A DNA stretch of 64,000 nt from Ligustrum vulgare (GCA_963555705.1 OY743190.1:11817501-11881500); one strand, 5' to 3'; shown: positions 22,601 through 34,552, counted from the first letter of the stretch. A program made the numbers and translations. Notes: a model not told the origin generated them from the sequence alone.

Positions 22601-25600
22601 TTTCCTTCACCAATAGACTCTAAATACAGGCAATATCAAAAATATAATGAACTAAGATCATCCCCTTTTTTCTGTGAAATTATTCCCATAGTTTACTCAC
22701 AAATCTATAATACCCATATCATAGTTTACTCCACAAATCTATAATACCCATATCACCATATTATCCTTATTCAAAAATCTAAACCTGGTAAACTCATATG
22801 CTTCCCTACTTGACACACTGGGAAAGAATCTCAAAAAATCTCCTCCTTTCCACATTCAGAAAAAAAACCCACATTACAGCCATTATTTTTCTTCTTCACC
22901 AGGTATTCACTTTGCAAATCCTAAATATGAAAAACCCTACTTTCCAAACTAAAAGGAAATCCAAAAAGTCACCTCCTTTGCACTTTCAGGCTTCAGCTAC
23001 ACCATCTAAAAAACACAACACAGAATTCTCATTGTTTTTTTCCTGTAGATGTATTGACTTTATAAATCCCAATAATGAAAAACCAAATTTCTTGATTAAT
23101 ATAACTCCACAAACTTAAAATAAATAACATATGCTCAACACCCATAAAATCCTATAAACAAATTTCTAAAGACAATAATAGGAACACTCTCAAGATCATA
23201 CCTTTTCTATGAAATGATTTTCAGAGTTTTAAGAATTTAAACAAGTTCATCAAAAAAATGAAGTTTCATTTTCCCTCTTTCTTCTTCTGAAACCCAAACC
23301 CCAGAAATCAAGGAAAAAGAGAATCCAAATTGCACAGATGAAGCATCAATATTTTCACAAGAAAAATTTACAAATGAACTAGAATCAAGAAATTACCAAT
23401 AGAATGGAGGGTGAATTCCGGCAGATCCCAAACAAACCTTGTTGGTCCCTTCATCTTTTTCTGGATCTAGCACAGACAACCACCTTGGCCAGCCAGGTGC
23501 TGGATCCGCCAGTGGCTGGATCATATTCAGTTTATTGTGTGAGGGGGAGGCTAAATGATAGTTTTGCACAATGGTCTTGATTTATCTGATTTTACTAGCA
23601 AAATACGGGTCGAGAACAGCTTGTCAAATATTAATCAAGGTAAAAGTTAGTGTCATAAGCTAAAATTTTCATATTCTGAAAGAGTAACGGTATTCATCAA
23701 CGGTAATCATCACTAATGTAGGTGGTAGTGAACCTCGTGATTCATTGTTCAATGGAATTGTGATACGTTTTAAGTATAATGCTATGTGTACAAAGTGGGG
23801 ATCATCCCTATGTGATGTGACATTTGGTATGGGGTGAAATGATAAGGCCAATTAAATGTGTGGACATAAGACTCACTTTATTGACTTTATTTTTTAATGT
23901 CACCTCACATGGTAATCATCCCTAGTTTGTGCATATAGCATTACTCGAGCTTTAATGCATTGAACAATAAATCAAGGGATCCACTGTCATCTAGACTAGT
24001 GATGATCACTATTAATTGATGAAAGTATTATTATCATTCCAAAACTTGACTAAAGGTGAATGAGAACCATAAGAACTCTTCTAGAGTTACTGGATTGGGG
24101 CAATTGGGTTGAGCAAATTCATCTTCTCGACATATTTTCATATGCTATTCAATACTATCACTTGCTTTGACATTGCATGTTCATAGATGGGTCATAGAGA
24201 ACAGATTGGACGAGCTGAGTTTTGCAAGGCAGAAGTCTGCATACTGTTATTTCTCTGCTGCAGCAACCTTTTTCACTCCCGAACTTTATGATGCTCGCAT
24301 GTCATGGGCCAAAAATGGTGTGCTGACGACAGTGGTTGACGACTTCTTTGATGTTGGAGGTTCTGTAGAGGAATTGAAAAACCTAATTCAGTTTGTTGAA
24401 ATGTACGTCTCTTGCTTCCCCGTCCTTCATACTCTTATCTCAAACATGAATAAATAATCACATGACATCATAAATATTACAGATGGGATGTAAATATTGC
24501 TACTGATTGCTGCTCTGAGAAAGTCCAGATCATATTTTCTGCACTTCAAAGCACAATCTGCCTGATTGGAGACAAAGGACTTGTGCACCAAAAACGCAGT
24601 GTGACGAAGCATATAATTGACATTGTGAGATCCCTACTTCATCCTCATTCTATGGATAACAGGGTTGACTGGGAATATGAGCAAGGAAACATTGACTCGT
24701 CTCTTCCTCAATGACTTCTCACTCATTCAATCCTTCTTCCAGTCGGTCCTACCTGATGAAACCTATATGATATAGAACCAATATACATAATGTTACCCAT
24801 TCGCTATTTGAGTGTCCTCTTAGCAAAATCAATTAAAAGTTTTCTCCTTAAAAATAATGTCATGTGTGAGAAATATGACCAAAAATCGATCTCCTTCTGC
24901 CATCTTTTAGAACAATTCCTAATTATCATGTGAATAATCTGTCTGATATCTTTTTAATTGCTCATACTCTGAATATTTCGTACTACTTGGCATCCTTCAC
25001 ACAAGCATAGTTGGTCTAGAATTGGATATACTGTTCTGTATCTTCACTCTACTACTAAATGTGTCTTTCAATAGCACTGTTACTTCGGAGTAACAAATTT
25101 TTACTTTTATTTCAATTTTTTTTCCTCTTATATACAACTTTACATTATGCCAATATGAATATCAGATCCAGGGGATTGAGTAAGGTCACTAATATATCAT
25201 ATATGATACAATCCAATTTTTCTACCATATCTAGTTTTGTCAAATATTAGGTTTTTTTTTTCCTGCTGGGGCATGTACTCTGAGTTTATATCATAGCATT
25301 CAGTAATAAATAATTCCACGAATGCCAAAACGGGGTTCATTATGAAAGTTCTGAAGAAACTTCATTTCTTGATTCAAAACACGAATTAGACCCTTTATCT
25401 GCATTTGCAGTGGCTTAATTTATTACAATCTATGTTGAAAGAAACTGAATGGGCTAGAGACAAGTATGTGCCAACAATGGATGAATACATGAGCAATGCA
25501 TACGTGTCATTTGCCTTAGGGCCCATTGTCCTTCCAACCCTTTATTTCGCCGGGCATAAGCTTTCTGATGAGGTGGTTCACCATTCTGAAGTTCATGATC

Positions 25601-26068
25601 TATTCAAACTGATGAGCACCTGTGGACGTCTTTTAAATGATATCCAGTCTTTCAAGGTAAACACTCGCAGATCTTCCTCGGGTACTCAAAAATTTCAGTT
25701 TTTCTATATGCTCGTCTTTGAATTTGATCGAGTTGATTCTATGGTGACAGAGAGAATCCAAGGATGGAAAACTAAACGCGCTGTCATTGTACATAATCAG
25801 TGGTGGTAGTGACAAAACTGAAGAAGCTGCAATTGCTGAAATGAAAAGTTTGATCAGCAGCCATAGGAGAGAACTGCTGAGACTAGTTTTGCAGGGTAAA
25901 AACAGTGTTTTGCCAAAAGCTTGCAAGGATTTTTTCTGGCATATGTGTACAGTGCTGCATTTGTTTTACAATAAAGATGATGGATTCACCTCAGAAGAGA
26001 TGATCAGCGTTGTAAACGCAATTATTCACCAACCAATTGGGGTCGATGAACTCTTCGAAGCCTATTAG
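19685..26068 (+). CDS. KS: ent-Kaurene synthase (class I diterpene synthase, TPS-e)
   Basis: Converts ent-copalyl diphosphate to ent-kaurene in plastids, the second committed step of gibberellin synthesis. Fourteen exons, all in phase: 19685-19739, 20079-20131, 20245-20530, 20612-20792, 20942-21147, 21323-21443, 21587-21684, 21777-22003, 22082-22194, 22311-22409, 24187-24402, 24483-24624, 25411-25656, 25751-26068. They give 786 residues, matching the family (about 785). SYDTAW is at 58-63. The class I motif DDFFD is at 531-535 and the second metal site N675-D-x-x-S679-x-x-x-E683. The class II DXDD is absent, as expected. PIV at 637-639 keeps the Ile linked to kaurene rather than pimaradiene products. 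The short N-terminus before residue 37 is a plausible transit peptide. Exon 3 has a TAGCAG tandem acceptor (20239-20244). No stop or frameshift is seen. A broken copy of its 3' end lies at 30.2-30.7 kb. Confidence 0.94.
22449..23514. mobile_element. hAT-like non-autonomous element in KS intron 10
   Basis: Ends CAGGGCAGATCCAG and, reversed, CACTGGCGGATCCAG are inverted repeats. They are flanked by 8-bp duplications ACTGGATC (22441-22448) and GCTGGATC (23515-23522), seven of eight matching. Length is 1,066 bp with no transposase. It enlarges intron 10 to 1,777 bp without touching splice sites. Confidence 0.75.
23692..24033. mobile_element. Foldback MITE in KS intron 10
   Basis: The two halves are long inverted copies. 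TATTCATCAACGGTAATCATCACTA on the left pairs with TAGTGATGATCACTATTAATTGATGAAAGTATT on the right, and inner blocks around GATTCATTGTTCAATG and GCTATGTGTACAAA pair too. About 340 bp could fold into one hairpin. The target duplication is not clear. Confidence 0.65.
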
Positions 26069-27337
26069 CCTAATATGATAGTCTGGATTACTTGTTACTG
26101 GTAATTGAAATGATGAGGATTGGCCCAGTTTGATGGAGATTTTAAATCAAATTTTTAGTATATTTTAATAAAAGTTAATGAAATATATAGTTGGAAAGTT
26201 GTGAGTCCCATGTTTCATGTGACTGAAATTGACTGTTGATTTTAACTGACTTATATTAAAATCTATATTTTAATTATACAAAACAATTGCACAAGTAAAA
26301 AGATTACTGAAAGGTAATTTACTTATAACTAATATATATATATATATAAAAGATGAGAACTCAATTTTTTATTATTTTTTTTTATGTAAAAAAATGCTTA
26401 TAAGTAAGAAATAATATCAGCTTGTCAACAATCATTTTTAATTCATTAGTTACAATACTTACTTTTAATCACATAATTTAACAATAAAATATTATCATAT
26501 AAATTCAATACTTTTCTTTCGTTTTCAATGACACAATCTCTATAAACCATTATTTAAAAATTATTTTAATCAAATAATGACAGTCAAACATGGGATGATA
26601 TTTATTATTTTATATTCCTAAAATAAGTCACTCATAACTATAAGAAATGGGAATTTGGCAAAATAGTCCTTAACGTTTGCCTTTTGCATTTCCACAACTC
26701 GTGTCAAAGTTGTGCAATTGGTCCTTTTAGGGCGATTATTATTTATTATTATAATTAGAAAACATTGCAGTTAGGTCCTAACCTTTGGGGAAAAAAAAAT
26801 GAACTTCAAATTTCATCAACACACATTGGGAATACAATTAGCAGGAATACTGTTATTATTTGATTATTATATATTTCATTTTTAAACTAGAGTCATAATT
26901 ATTTGTGGATAAGGAAAATAAAAAATAAATATATCGAGTGTTGAATTTATATAAAAATTAAAGCTTCCAATCTTTATGTACGAAAATTCTTGAAACTGCA
27001 CTTTTTACACAATACTAATTACTAACGGACTTCTTGGATAAAAATCGTCTGGACAAAACCATGATTCTTATTTATTAAAGTTGAGGATGGAAATGTCAGT
27101 AAACAAATTATGGGGACAATTTTGAACATTACTTAAACTATGATGAAGATAGTGGAAATTTACCCTTTTCATCTACATCATGTATCTAGCCTAAAATCTC
27201 CAGGGTTTTTGCCAAGCTCCTCCTCCGTAGACCGTAGTCCATACATACGGAAGATTTCGCCGTCTTCCTCCTCCTCCAATCCATAATCATACGGAAACAA
27301 TCCAAAAAATTTCAATTCTTTCAGTTCTGTAATCTAT
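26069..27337. other. Intergenic region between KS and the PPR gene
   Basis: AT-rich, with an (AT)n run at 26331-26348. The proximal 150 bp upstream of the PPR start is CT-rich with AGGGTTTT and is probably its promoter and 5' UTR. No gene found. Confidence 0.5.
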
Positions 27338-27349
27338 TTGTATTTGAAA

Positions 27350-29767
27350 ATGCTTCTGCGGACCCTTTTGTTTTCCAAAAATCTCAGGAATGGAAGATAT
27401 GCTCTTAATAAAAGTCTAATAAACTTGAGATTCTTATCATATTTCGGTAACCCCGTTTCAAATTCGCCACCAATTAATGCGGAGAACTGTAAATTTATTA
27501 GAAATTACTGTTCGAGGAATCATAGGAGTGAAGATTCCACCGAGTGGACTGAGGATATACAGTATTTAGATGAGTCAGGAAGAGTTATTTTCTCCGGTAA
27601 GGGAATAAGATCAGTCGAGCCAGGGATTGATGACCATGTAATGGTGGGAGGGATTAAAAAACCCATGTTGAATGCCTCAGCCGTTGCTAAGATGGTTGAG
27701 GTTGTAAAGAGGTGGAGATGGGGCCCTGAGATGGAGACCCAATTGGATAAGTTGCAGTTTATGCCAAACATGACTCACATTGTGCAGGCCTTGAAGATCA
27801 TCGATGATGCTGATGCTTCATTGAGTCTGTTTCGATGGGCTAAGAGGCAATCTTGGTACGTCCCAAATGATGACTGCTATATTACATTGTTTGATAGGTT
27901 GAATTTGAGTAGGGATTTTGATGAAATTCAGTTGGTTTTTGAGGAAATGATTCATGATTCCGGTAAAGATTGGACATCGTCCTTTAGTGCGTATAACAGG
28001 GTAATTCAGTACCTGGCTAAGGCAGAGAAACTGGAGGTAACATTCTGTTGTTTCAAGAAAATTCAAGAGTCTGGTTGTAAACTTGACATTCAATCATATA
28101 ATTCGCTCATAACTTTGTTTATGAATAAAGGGTTGCCTTATAAGGCATTTGAGATATATGAGAGCATGGAAAAAGCTGGTTGTTCTTTGGATGCTTCGAC
28201 TTATGACTTGATGATACCAAGCCTTGCTAAGTCCGGTCGTCTTGATGCGGCAATGAAGCTTTTCCAGGAGATGAAAGAAAAGAATTATAGACCAAGTTTT
28301 GGGATTTTCGTTTCTCTTGTTGATTCAATGGGTAAGGCTGGGAGGTTAGATACATCAATGAAACTATACATGGAAATGCAAGGCTTTGGGTTGAGGACAT
28401 CTGGGGCCATGTATGTTTCTCTAATCGAGTCATTTGTCAAGGCTGGAAAGCTGGAGACGGCTCTCAGGCTGTGGGAAGAGATGAAGAAGGCAGGATTTAG
28501 ACCTAACTATGGGCTTTACACCATAATTGTTGAGTCCCATGCTAAGTCTGGGAAGCTCGATACCGCAACGTCGATCTTCTCGGATATGGAAAAGGCTGGA
28601 TTTCTACCCACTCCATCCACCTACTCCTCTCTTCTGGAGATGCACGCGGCTTCTGGTCAAGTAGATGCTGCCATGAAGTTGTATAACTCAATGACTAATG
28701 CAGGTTTGAGACCAGGTTTAAGCACTTATTCAGCTCTTCTTAGTTTACTTGCTAAAAAGAAGCTTGTGGATGTGGCTGCAAAAATCTTGCTTGAGATGAA
28801 GACCATGGGATACTCTATTGATGTGAATGCTAGTGACATTCTGATGATTTACATTAAAGATGGTTCTGTTGATCTTGCTTTAAAGTGGCTGCAGTTCATG
28901 GGTTCATCAGGCATCAGAACAAATAACTTCATAATTCGACAACTCTTCGAGTCGTGCATGAAGAACGGTTTATACGAGTCCGCCAAGCCTCTCCTTGAAA
29001 CGTATGTAAACTCCGCCGCTAATGCCGACCTCATACTTTACACGTCGATTCTAGCCTATCTCGTAAGATGCCAAGACGAGCACGTTGAGAGGCATTTGAT
29101 GTCAATCTTGAGTGCTACAAAGCATAAGGCTCATGATTTTTTGTGTGGGCTCTTCACAGGACCTGAACAGAGAAAACAGCCAGTTCTGTCCTTTGTTAGG
29201 GATTTTTTCCAAGGTATTGATTATGAGTTGGAGGAAGGAGCTGCCAGATACTTTGTGAATGTCCTCCTTAACTACCTTGTTCTAATGGGGCAAATAAATC
29301 GCGCTCGGTGCGTTTGGAAAGTTGCTTACGAGAACAAGCTCTTCCCTAAGGCAATAGTGTTCGATCAACACATCGCCTGGTCCCTTGACGTTAGGAACTT
29401 GTCAGTCGGAGCAGCTCTTATAGCAGTTGTACACACCCTTCATAGATTCAGAAAGCGCATGTTGTACTATGGCGTCGTCCCAAGACGGATCAAACTAGTC
29501 ACGGGACCAAATTTGAAGATTGTGATTGCACAGATGCTGAGCTCTGTTGAATCACCATTTGAGGTCAGCAAGGTGGTTTTGAGGGCTCCAGGGGATACAG
29601 TGCTGGAGTGGTTTAAGAAACCGATCGTGCAGCAATTCCTTGTGAACGAGATTCCATCGAGATCTGATATTTTGATGCATAAATTAAACACGCTTTTTCC
29701 TAGTTCAGCACCGGAAATAAGATCTCTGTCACCTCCTAAACCTCTTGTTTCCGGGAAGGCACTGTAA
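27350..29767 (+). CDS. Pentatricopeptide repeat protein, probable mitochondrial, EMB2217-like
   Basis: Intronless, 805 residues from ATG 27350 (MLLRTLLFSKN). The frame extends four codons further upstream without an ATG. PPR proteins bind single-stranded organelle RNA through tandem 35-residue repeats. The N-terminus is rich in Arg, Ser and Leu and nearly free of acid residues, like a mitochondrial presequence. Residues about 150-520 hold a run of P-type repeats (SYNSLITLFMNKGL, TYDLMIPSLAKSGRLDAAMKLF, YVSLIESFVKAGKLETALRLW, TYSSLLEMHAASGQVDAAMKLY). The C-terminal 120 residues (VPRRIKLVTGPNLKIVI, FKKPIVQQFLVNEIPSRSD) resemble the Smr-like tail I recall for Arabidopsis At1g79490 (EMB2217). The ortholog call is moderate; the family call is firm. 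Confidence 0.95.
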   Translation: MLLRTLLFSKNLRNGRYALNKSLINLRFLSYFGNPVSNSPPINAENCKFIRNYCSRNHRSEDSTEWTEDIQYLDESGRVIFSGKGIRSVEPGIDDHVMVGGIKKPMLNASAVAKMVEVVKRWRWGPEMETQLDKLQFMPNMTHIVQALKIIDDADASLSLFRWAKRQSWYVPNDDCYITLFDRLNLSRDFDEIQLVFEEMIHDSGKDWTSSFSAYNRVIQYLAKAEKLEVTFCCFKKIQESGCKLDIQSYNSLITLFMNKGLPYKAFEIYESMEKAGCSLDASTYDLMIPSLAKSGRLDAAMKLFQEMKEKNYRPSFGIFVSLVDSMGKAGRLDTSMKLYMEMQGFGLRTSGAMYVSLIESFVKAGKLETALRLWEEMKKAGFRPNYGLYTIIVESHAKSGKLDTATSIFSDMEKAGFLPTPSTYSSLLEMHAASGQVDAAMKLYNSMTNAGLRPGLSTYSALLSLLAKKKLVDVAAKILLEMKTMGYSIDVNASDILMIYIKDGSVDLALKWLQFMGSSGIRTNNFIIRQLFESCMKNGLYESAKPLLETYVNSAANADLILYTSILAYLVRCQDEHVERHLMSILSATKHKAHDFLCGLFTGPEQRKQPVLSFVRDFFQGIDYELEEGAARYFVNVLLNYLVLMGQINRARCVWKVAYENKLFPKAIVFDQHIAWSLDVRNLSVGAALIAVVHTLHRFRKRMLYYGVVPRRIKLVTGPNLKIVIAQMLSSVESPFEVSKVVLRAPGDTVLEWFKKPIVQQFLVNEIPSRSDILMHKLNTLFPSSAPEIRSLSPPKPLVSGKAL

Positions 29768-30034
29768 CTATGAACTATATTAAGGGATGTATGGGTAATG
29801 TACAATCCAAGTTATTGATCACCTGATGCCTGATATCTGAATGGTGTTGTTTATTTGAGTCTAACTGATATTCATAATAATCTATTTAATTGTGGATATT
29901 AAAATCAGTTTTTTACTAAATTTTGATAGAAATTGATAAAATGTGTGATCAAAAAATTAATGATCCAATAAAATATGTGATTAATATTAATAGTCGACTT
30001 TGACTTGAATTAAAACATCGATTATAATACCTAC
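29768..30034. other. 3' flank of the PPR gene
   Basis: AT-rich sequence likely to include the 3' UTR; no further feature seen. Confidence 0.4.
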
Positions 30035-30228
30035 CAATGTTCTAAAAAGCGTAAAATTTGACGAATCGACGAAGTTGAGAATCACGCTTAAACTCGTCTA
30101 AATGCGAAAAAACTTGGCAATGCTCGAGTGATACATTGGTGAAGCGCGAAGCGCGATAAAGTGTAAATGTTGAAAATCACGCTTAAGTGTGCTTAGACGT
30201 ATGCCTAAATGTGCTTTTTAAAACACTG
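30035..30228. mobile_element. MITE, about 195 bp
   Basis: CAATGTTCTAAAAAGCG on the left and, reversed, CAGTGTTTTAAAAAGCAC on the right form imperfect inverted ends. The interior has GAAGCGCGAAGCGCG and CACGCTTAA repeats. Target duplication not resolved. Confidence 0.5.
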
Positions 30229-30244
30229 ATCGCTACCAAACGTG

Positions 30245-30690
30245 GGCTAACTCTTTCAAGGTAACATGCGTATTTCTTCTTGGGTACTCAAAAATTTCAA
30301 TCTTGCCATTTATTTTACCTTTGATTGCATCGCAGAAAGAATCCAGGGACCGAAACTAAGCCCCTGTTTGAGCCCCACTTCATGGCAAATAATGAGTTTT
30401 TGAATATTATTTTTTTGAGAACGTGTGATTAAAAACTTATGAAGATTGAATTTATATGTAATATTATTTTACTGTAGAATGTGCAAATGATAATTGGGAA
30501 GAGAAAAATGCATTAAAATTTTAATGGGAGTCGAACAATGGCTGAATGTGCTATCATTGTACGTAGTCGGTAAACGCTTGCAAGAATTTGTTATGGCACA
30601 TGTGCACAGTTCTGCATCTATTTTACAATAAAGATGATGGATTCACAACAGAAAAGATGATCAGCATTAAAAATGCAATTTATTAATCAA
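30245..30690 (+). pseudogene. Fragment of a second kaurene synthase (intron 13 and last exon)
   Basis: 30260-30330 resembles KS intron 13 (GGGTACTCAAAAATTTCA shared). AGAAAGAATCCAGGGACCGAAAC matches the start of the last KS exon, and 30570-30680 matches its end (ACAATAAAGATGATGGATTCAC shared). The middle is replaced by a MITE and about 110 bp are deleted (the part encoding residues after SGGS). Same strand as KS, with the intact PPR gene between. It shows that this locus once held at least two KS copies. Confidence 0.85.
30359..30542. mobile_element. MITE inserted in the KS fragment
   Basis: AGCCCCTGTTTGAGCCCCA on the left and, reversed, AGCCATTGTTCGACTCCCA on the right. Same terminal motif as the MITE in ALIS intron 5. 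It interrupts the homology to the last KS exon. Confidence 0.6.
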
Positions 30691-31054
30691 ACCTGTAGAC
30701 CAAAAAATTATATATCTTACCTCAAAAGGTGAATAAAATAAAAGAGAAATGACTGGATTCGATTCACCACTGGAAGTAAAATAACACAATACTACTCTTT
30801 CCTACTTAAGGAATAACAAAGACGAAGTTAAAAGTATGGATGGGCAATCCTCATTTAGGAGTCAAACTAAAAACCCGAGAGTTTGGGCATGAAGCTTTGA
30901 AATGCTCCCGTATTCTGAGATAGAATTGACCAAAGTTCGATTTATGTGGTTCGCGTTATGTGTTCTATTAAGAAACCAATACAGAACTCCAGAACCATCC
31001 ATAACCGGCCGTCATCATCTGATATTTGAGAGCTTTGGGAGCTTCGTGAATATT
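30691..31054. other. Spacer and IMPDH 3' flank
   Basis: No gene seen. The right part should contain the 3' UTR of the IMPDH gene on the - strand. Confidence 0.4.
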
Positions 31055-34000
31055 TTAAAACGATTTCTTCTCATAAGAAACCAATCCATGAATGCCACCT
31101 TCAACCTGTGCTGCCCCAGTTCTTACCTGAAAAGTAGAAGGAACGAAAATTTCAGTTCAACAAAGTTTACTACTTGCAACAGATAAGAATTTGCCCACAT
31201 TTAAAAGTTTATGTCAAGGCAGCTCCGAATTGAGGGCGTTTGCTTCAGCAAGCTTTATTAGGTTTCAATTCTCAAGAATTCAGTTCTTGTTAAACTGCAT
31301 TCCAAGTCTTGAGAACAGAATTCTATAATTCTCGAAACATCTAATCTGGCTAACCAAATCTTCCAAAATGATTTCATATTTAGTACGAACTATAGTTAGA
31401 ATAGCAATGAAAGGAAAATCAACAGCATTAATCGAACCTCAAGCCTTAGCACGCTTGATCTCAAAAGGTCATGAGCAGATTGCAAGGAGGAAGCACCAAG
31501 ATCCTGGAAACCCTGCTTTACTGCTTGCATTGTGTAAGGAATAAACTTCAATATAGAACCTTTATCTGCAACTGCCCCAACAACTCCTTGAGCAATCTTC
31601 AACTTTGCCGTATCACCCAAGTACCTGGCATCACTCCCTTTCATCATTGCTTCTAGCGATCCCATACCTCGATACTTTTTGACTAGACGACCACCCTGTA
31701 ATTGCCAGTCGCAGATAAATTTAAGACGGTTATAATGTAGTCACTAGTGGGAATATTCTTACAGGAAAATAGAATCAATGCATAAAAGCAAACGAAAAAA
31801 AGAATGAAGAGTCTACGCTCATAAGGTGATAAATCCTGCCAAAAAACCATCCTGTCCAAATTTTGCAAAATAAAAAAATGGAATCACGAGTATGAGCAGA
31901 CAGCTCAACAAAAAGCAACAGGTGATCTTAAAAATCACTTGCTAATTTTAAACTATTCTAAACGCACAGTCAGTACAAGTTAGCTTCAATTATATTATGC
32001 TATATCATTAACAGAGCAAATTCTGACACCCTGCCACACAGAATCAATAATCATATTCAACTATATGCAATTAATTTTTTAGGCTTCCAAAATATTTGTG
32101 ATTTTATATCCATATTTCATATGCCTGATGTTCCTGGTTTAGCAAAGACGTATCTTATCTCACTTTATAATTGAAGTTAAAGGCTCTAGCAAGCCAGTTC
32201 AATAACTGCAGAGTGGACTGATTAACTAATAAATTTCCATTTCTCAATTAAGCACACTCATAAAAAAACAACAATAACATCATAAGCACTCAGGCAGCTA
32301 CCTTGAACTCGAGACAAATAGAAAAATCTTCAGAACAGGCAAGTGGTATTTAGAAAATAATCAAGAACTCAAAGCTGGAGGAAAGTTTTAAAATTTTGCC
32401 ACAAAAAACACACAATGCAACAAGCACCTGATTTATGTAAGTGCCAGGAGCTTCACTGCTTCCGGCTAAGAAGCTTCCCATCATTACAGTTGATGCCCCT
32501 AAGACCAAAGCCTTGACAATGTGCCCGGAATTTGAAATGCCACCATCAGCAATAACAGGCACACCACTCTGTGCAGCAACTGATGCAACCTTGTAAACAG
32601 CCGTTGCCTGAAAATTTTACAACGGAATATAACAACTTAGAGCATATAATTCAAATCCTTTCGAAACAAAATGAAGGAGAACTCATGTTAAACTGGCAGC
32701 ATTTCAAATAATTCCAAATTACTATCAAACTACTCAATAATACATTCAAACCCCAAGTGAAACAAATCTAGTCAATGGTTACAAATGGAAAGAAGAATGA
32801 CATAATCCTGCAAATTTTATTATTAAATCTCAAATCTCTAACAAACATTTGAAACTAGGAGGGGCGTTTTTATCATTCAACTTGATTCTTAATCCAGGTG
32901 TTTTATGAATTGTATCATCTTTAAAGATACACTTGAGACATAAAACAGTATATACAACTACTATTTTAGAGAGCAACGGAGGCAAGTCAGTAATCTCAAT
33001 TAGCGGCATTAGCATAACAACTTTCTATTCCATCTAACATACTAAAATAGTAAAATATCACACTGATTCCAACATTTTATTCTAACATACTTTAATAACA
33101 AATTAATTCCAATGTTCGGTTCTATCCAACATATGCACCCTAAACTACAGAATTGATTCCAACATATTGTTCTACCAAACATATGCACTCTAAAATACAA
33201 ATCCATAGCAGCAATTATAAAAAGAACAACGTTGATAAAAATTTTGACGAACAGTACCTGCCCACGCCCAACAGCACATACTTCCTGAGTGGTGCAAATG
33301 GATCCTGATCCCATCCCAACTCTCAACCCATCTACTCCTGCCTGAATCAAGTTTTGTGCCTGGTAAGTGGTCACCACATTCCCACCAATCAAATCCAAAT
33401 CCGGGTACGTATTCTTAGCATACTTAATCATGTCAATCTGATAAGTAGAGTTCCCTTGAGAACTATCCAGAACCACTACATTCACCCCAGCCTTAATCAA
33501 ATGCTCCAGTCTTTCCTTATCAGAATCCCGTGTCCCTATAGATGCCCCCACTAAAAACTCACCATCCGAGCCCACTGATGGCAGCCCCAATTTCGGAAAG
33601 CCTTTTATCCTCTCGCAGTCGTCATTAGTCACTAGATTCACTATCTCTTCTCCTTCATCATTTTTATCACTCACTAACGGTACAAATTCAAGCTCGTTTT
33701 TTGCTAAATAGCCCGCAATATCCTCAAATTTATAACTAGCTGGCAATGAAACCATGGACTTTGTCATGTACTCAGAAATCCTACTTTCCTTATCAGTTAC
33801 TTTTTCCCATTCAGATACTTTAACAATCCCCAATAGTTTCGATTTCTGGGTTCCAGACTCAGTTACAAAAATGCAAGGAGAAGAGGAAAACTCATCAGCG
33901 GATAGAATCGAATCAGAGGGAGATTTGAAGATGAGTTCATGCCTGAAGGGAATTTTATGCGATTTTGCTAGTCGAACCAATGAGGCCTGGTGAGCAGGCG

Positions 34001-34265
34001 TGGTATTAGAATGGACTATGCCGATTGCACCAATAGAGGACATGGCGGCCGCCATGGAGGACTCAGTCACAGTGTCCATGGGGGAGGCGACGCAGGGTGT
34101 AGCAAGAGCAATGCTACGGCTGAGTTTCGTGGAGAGTGAGACGGCATCGGTTGGGAAATCGATGTAGTGGGGAAGGAAGATAACGTCATCATAAGTGTAT
34201 GAGTATCCCTGGTTGAAGAGCCGTGTCGCCGGAAATCCATCTTCCACAATTGGAGCTCCCTCCAT
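31055..34265 (-). CDS. IMPDH: Inosine-5'-monophosphate dehydrogenase
   Basis: Oxidises IMP to XMP with NAD+, the rate-limiting step of guanine nucleotide synthesis, in the cytosol as a tetramer. Four exons on the - strand, all GT-AG and in phase: 34265-33258, 32607-32428, 31695-31438, 31126-31055. They give 505 residues, normal for plants (about 503). Start [11 protein letters not shown] at 34265 is the conserved family start; the frame continues upstream to 34379 but that extension is not family-like. Visible: N-terminal DDVIFLP; a CBS pair at about 115-230; [12 protein letters not shown] with the catalytic Cys324; ADGGIS at 356-361; flap KKYRGMGS at 402-409; C-terminus [19 protein letters not shown] sits about 120 bp upstream of the start codon. 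The gene looks intact. Confidence 0.97.
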
Positions 34266-34385
34266 GATCGCCGTCAACAAAAAAACTAGGGTTTCAGATA
34301 TTGACAGAGAGTCAGAAGTCGCGAATGGGGCCAGTAATATTGATGATAGCAGACAGCCTCTGGAGATGGAGGGAAACATCTTAAA

Positions 34386-34552
34386 TTAAATTTGTTTGGC
34401 AAACATGTTTTTTTTTTTTTTTTTTTGCATAATTCCTCAAATCATTTTTTAACCATACATATTTTCTCTCTTCATTTTTCAACCACACATTTTATCTAAA
34501 AAACATAAAAAAACATGTTTTTAAACAAAAAAATTTTAACAAACAAAGGCAA
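34386..34552. mobile_element. MITE just upstream of the IMPDH start codon
   Basis: ATTTGTTTGGCAAACATGTTTTTT on the left and, reversed, CCTTTGTTTGTTAAAA...AACATGTTTTTTT on the right are inverted ends of an element of about 165 bp. It begins about 120 bp from the IMPDH ATG, so it lies in the promoter or 5' UTR. Confidence 0.5.

Noticed and set aside
22798..23118. 106-codon frame inside KS intron 10
   Set aside because: Lies inside the hAT-like insertion, Lys/Phe-rich and without recognisable domain.
27338..27349. Upstream start for the PPR gene
   Set aside because: The codon at 27338 is TTG; the first ATG in frame is at 27350.
33042..33257. C-terminal extension of the first IMPDH frame (readthrough after GRGQ)
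   Set aside because: It is intron 1; a GT donor at 33257 follows the conserved CAVGRGQ and the next exon continues in phase with ATAVYKVAS.
34266..34379. N-terminal extension of IMPDH from an upstream ATG
   Set aside because: The extension is not conserved in the family as I know it; MEGAP at 34265 is the usual start.
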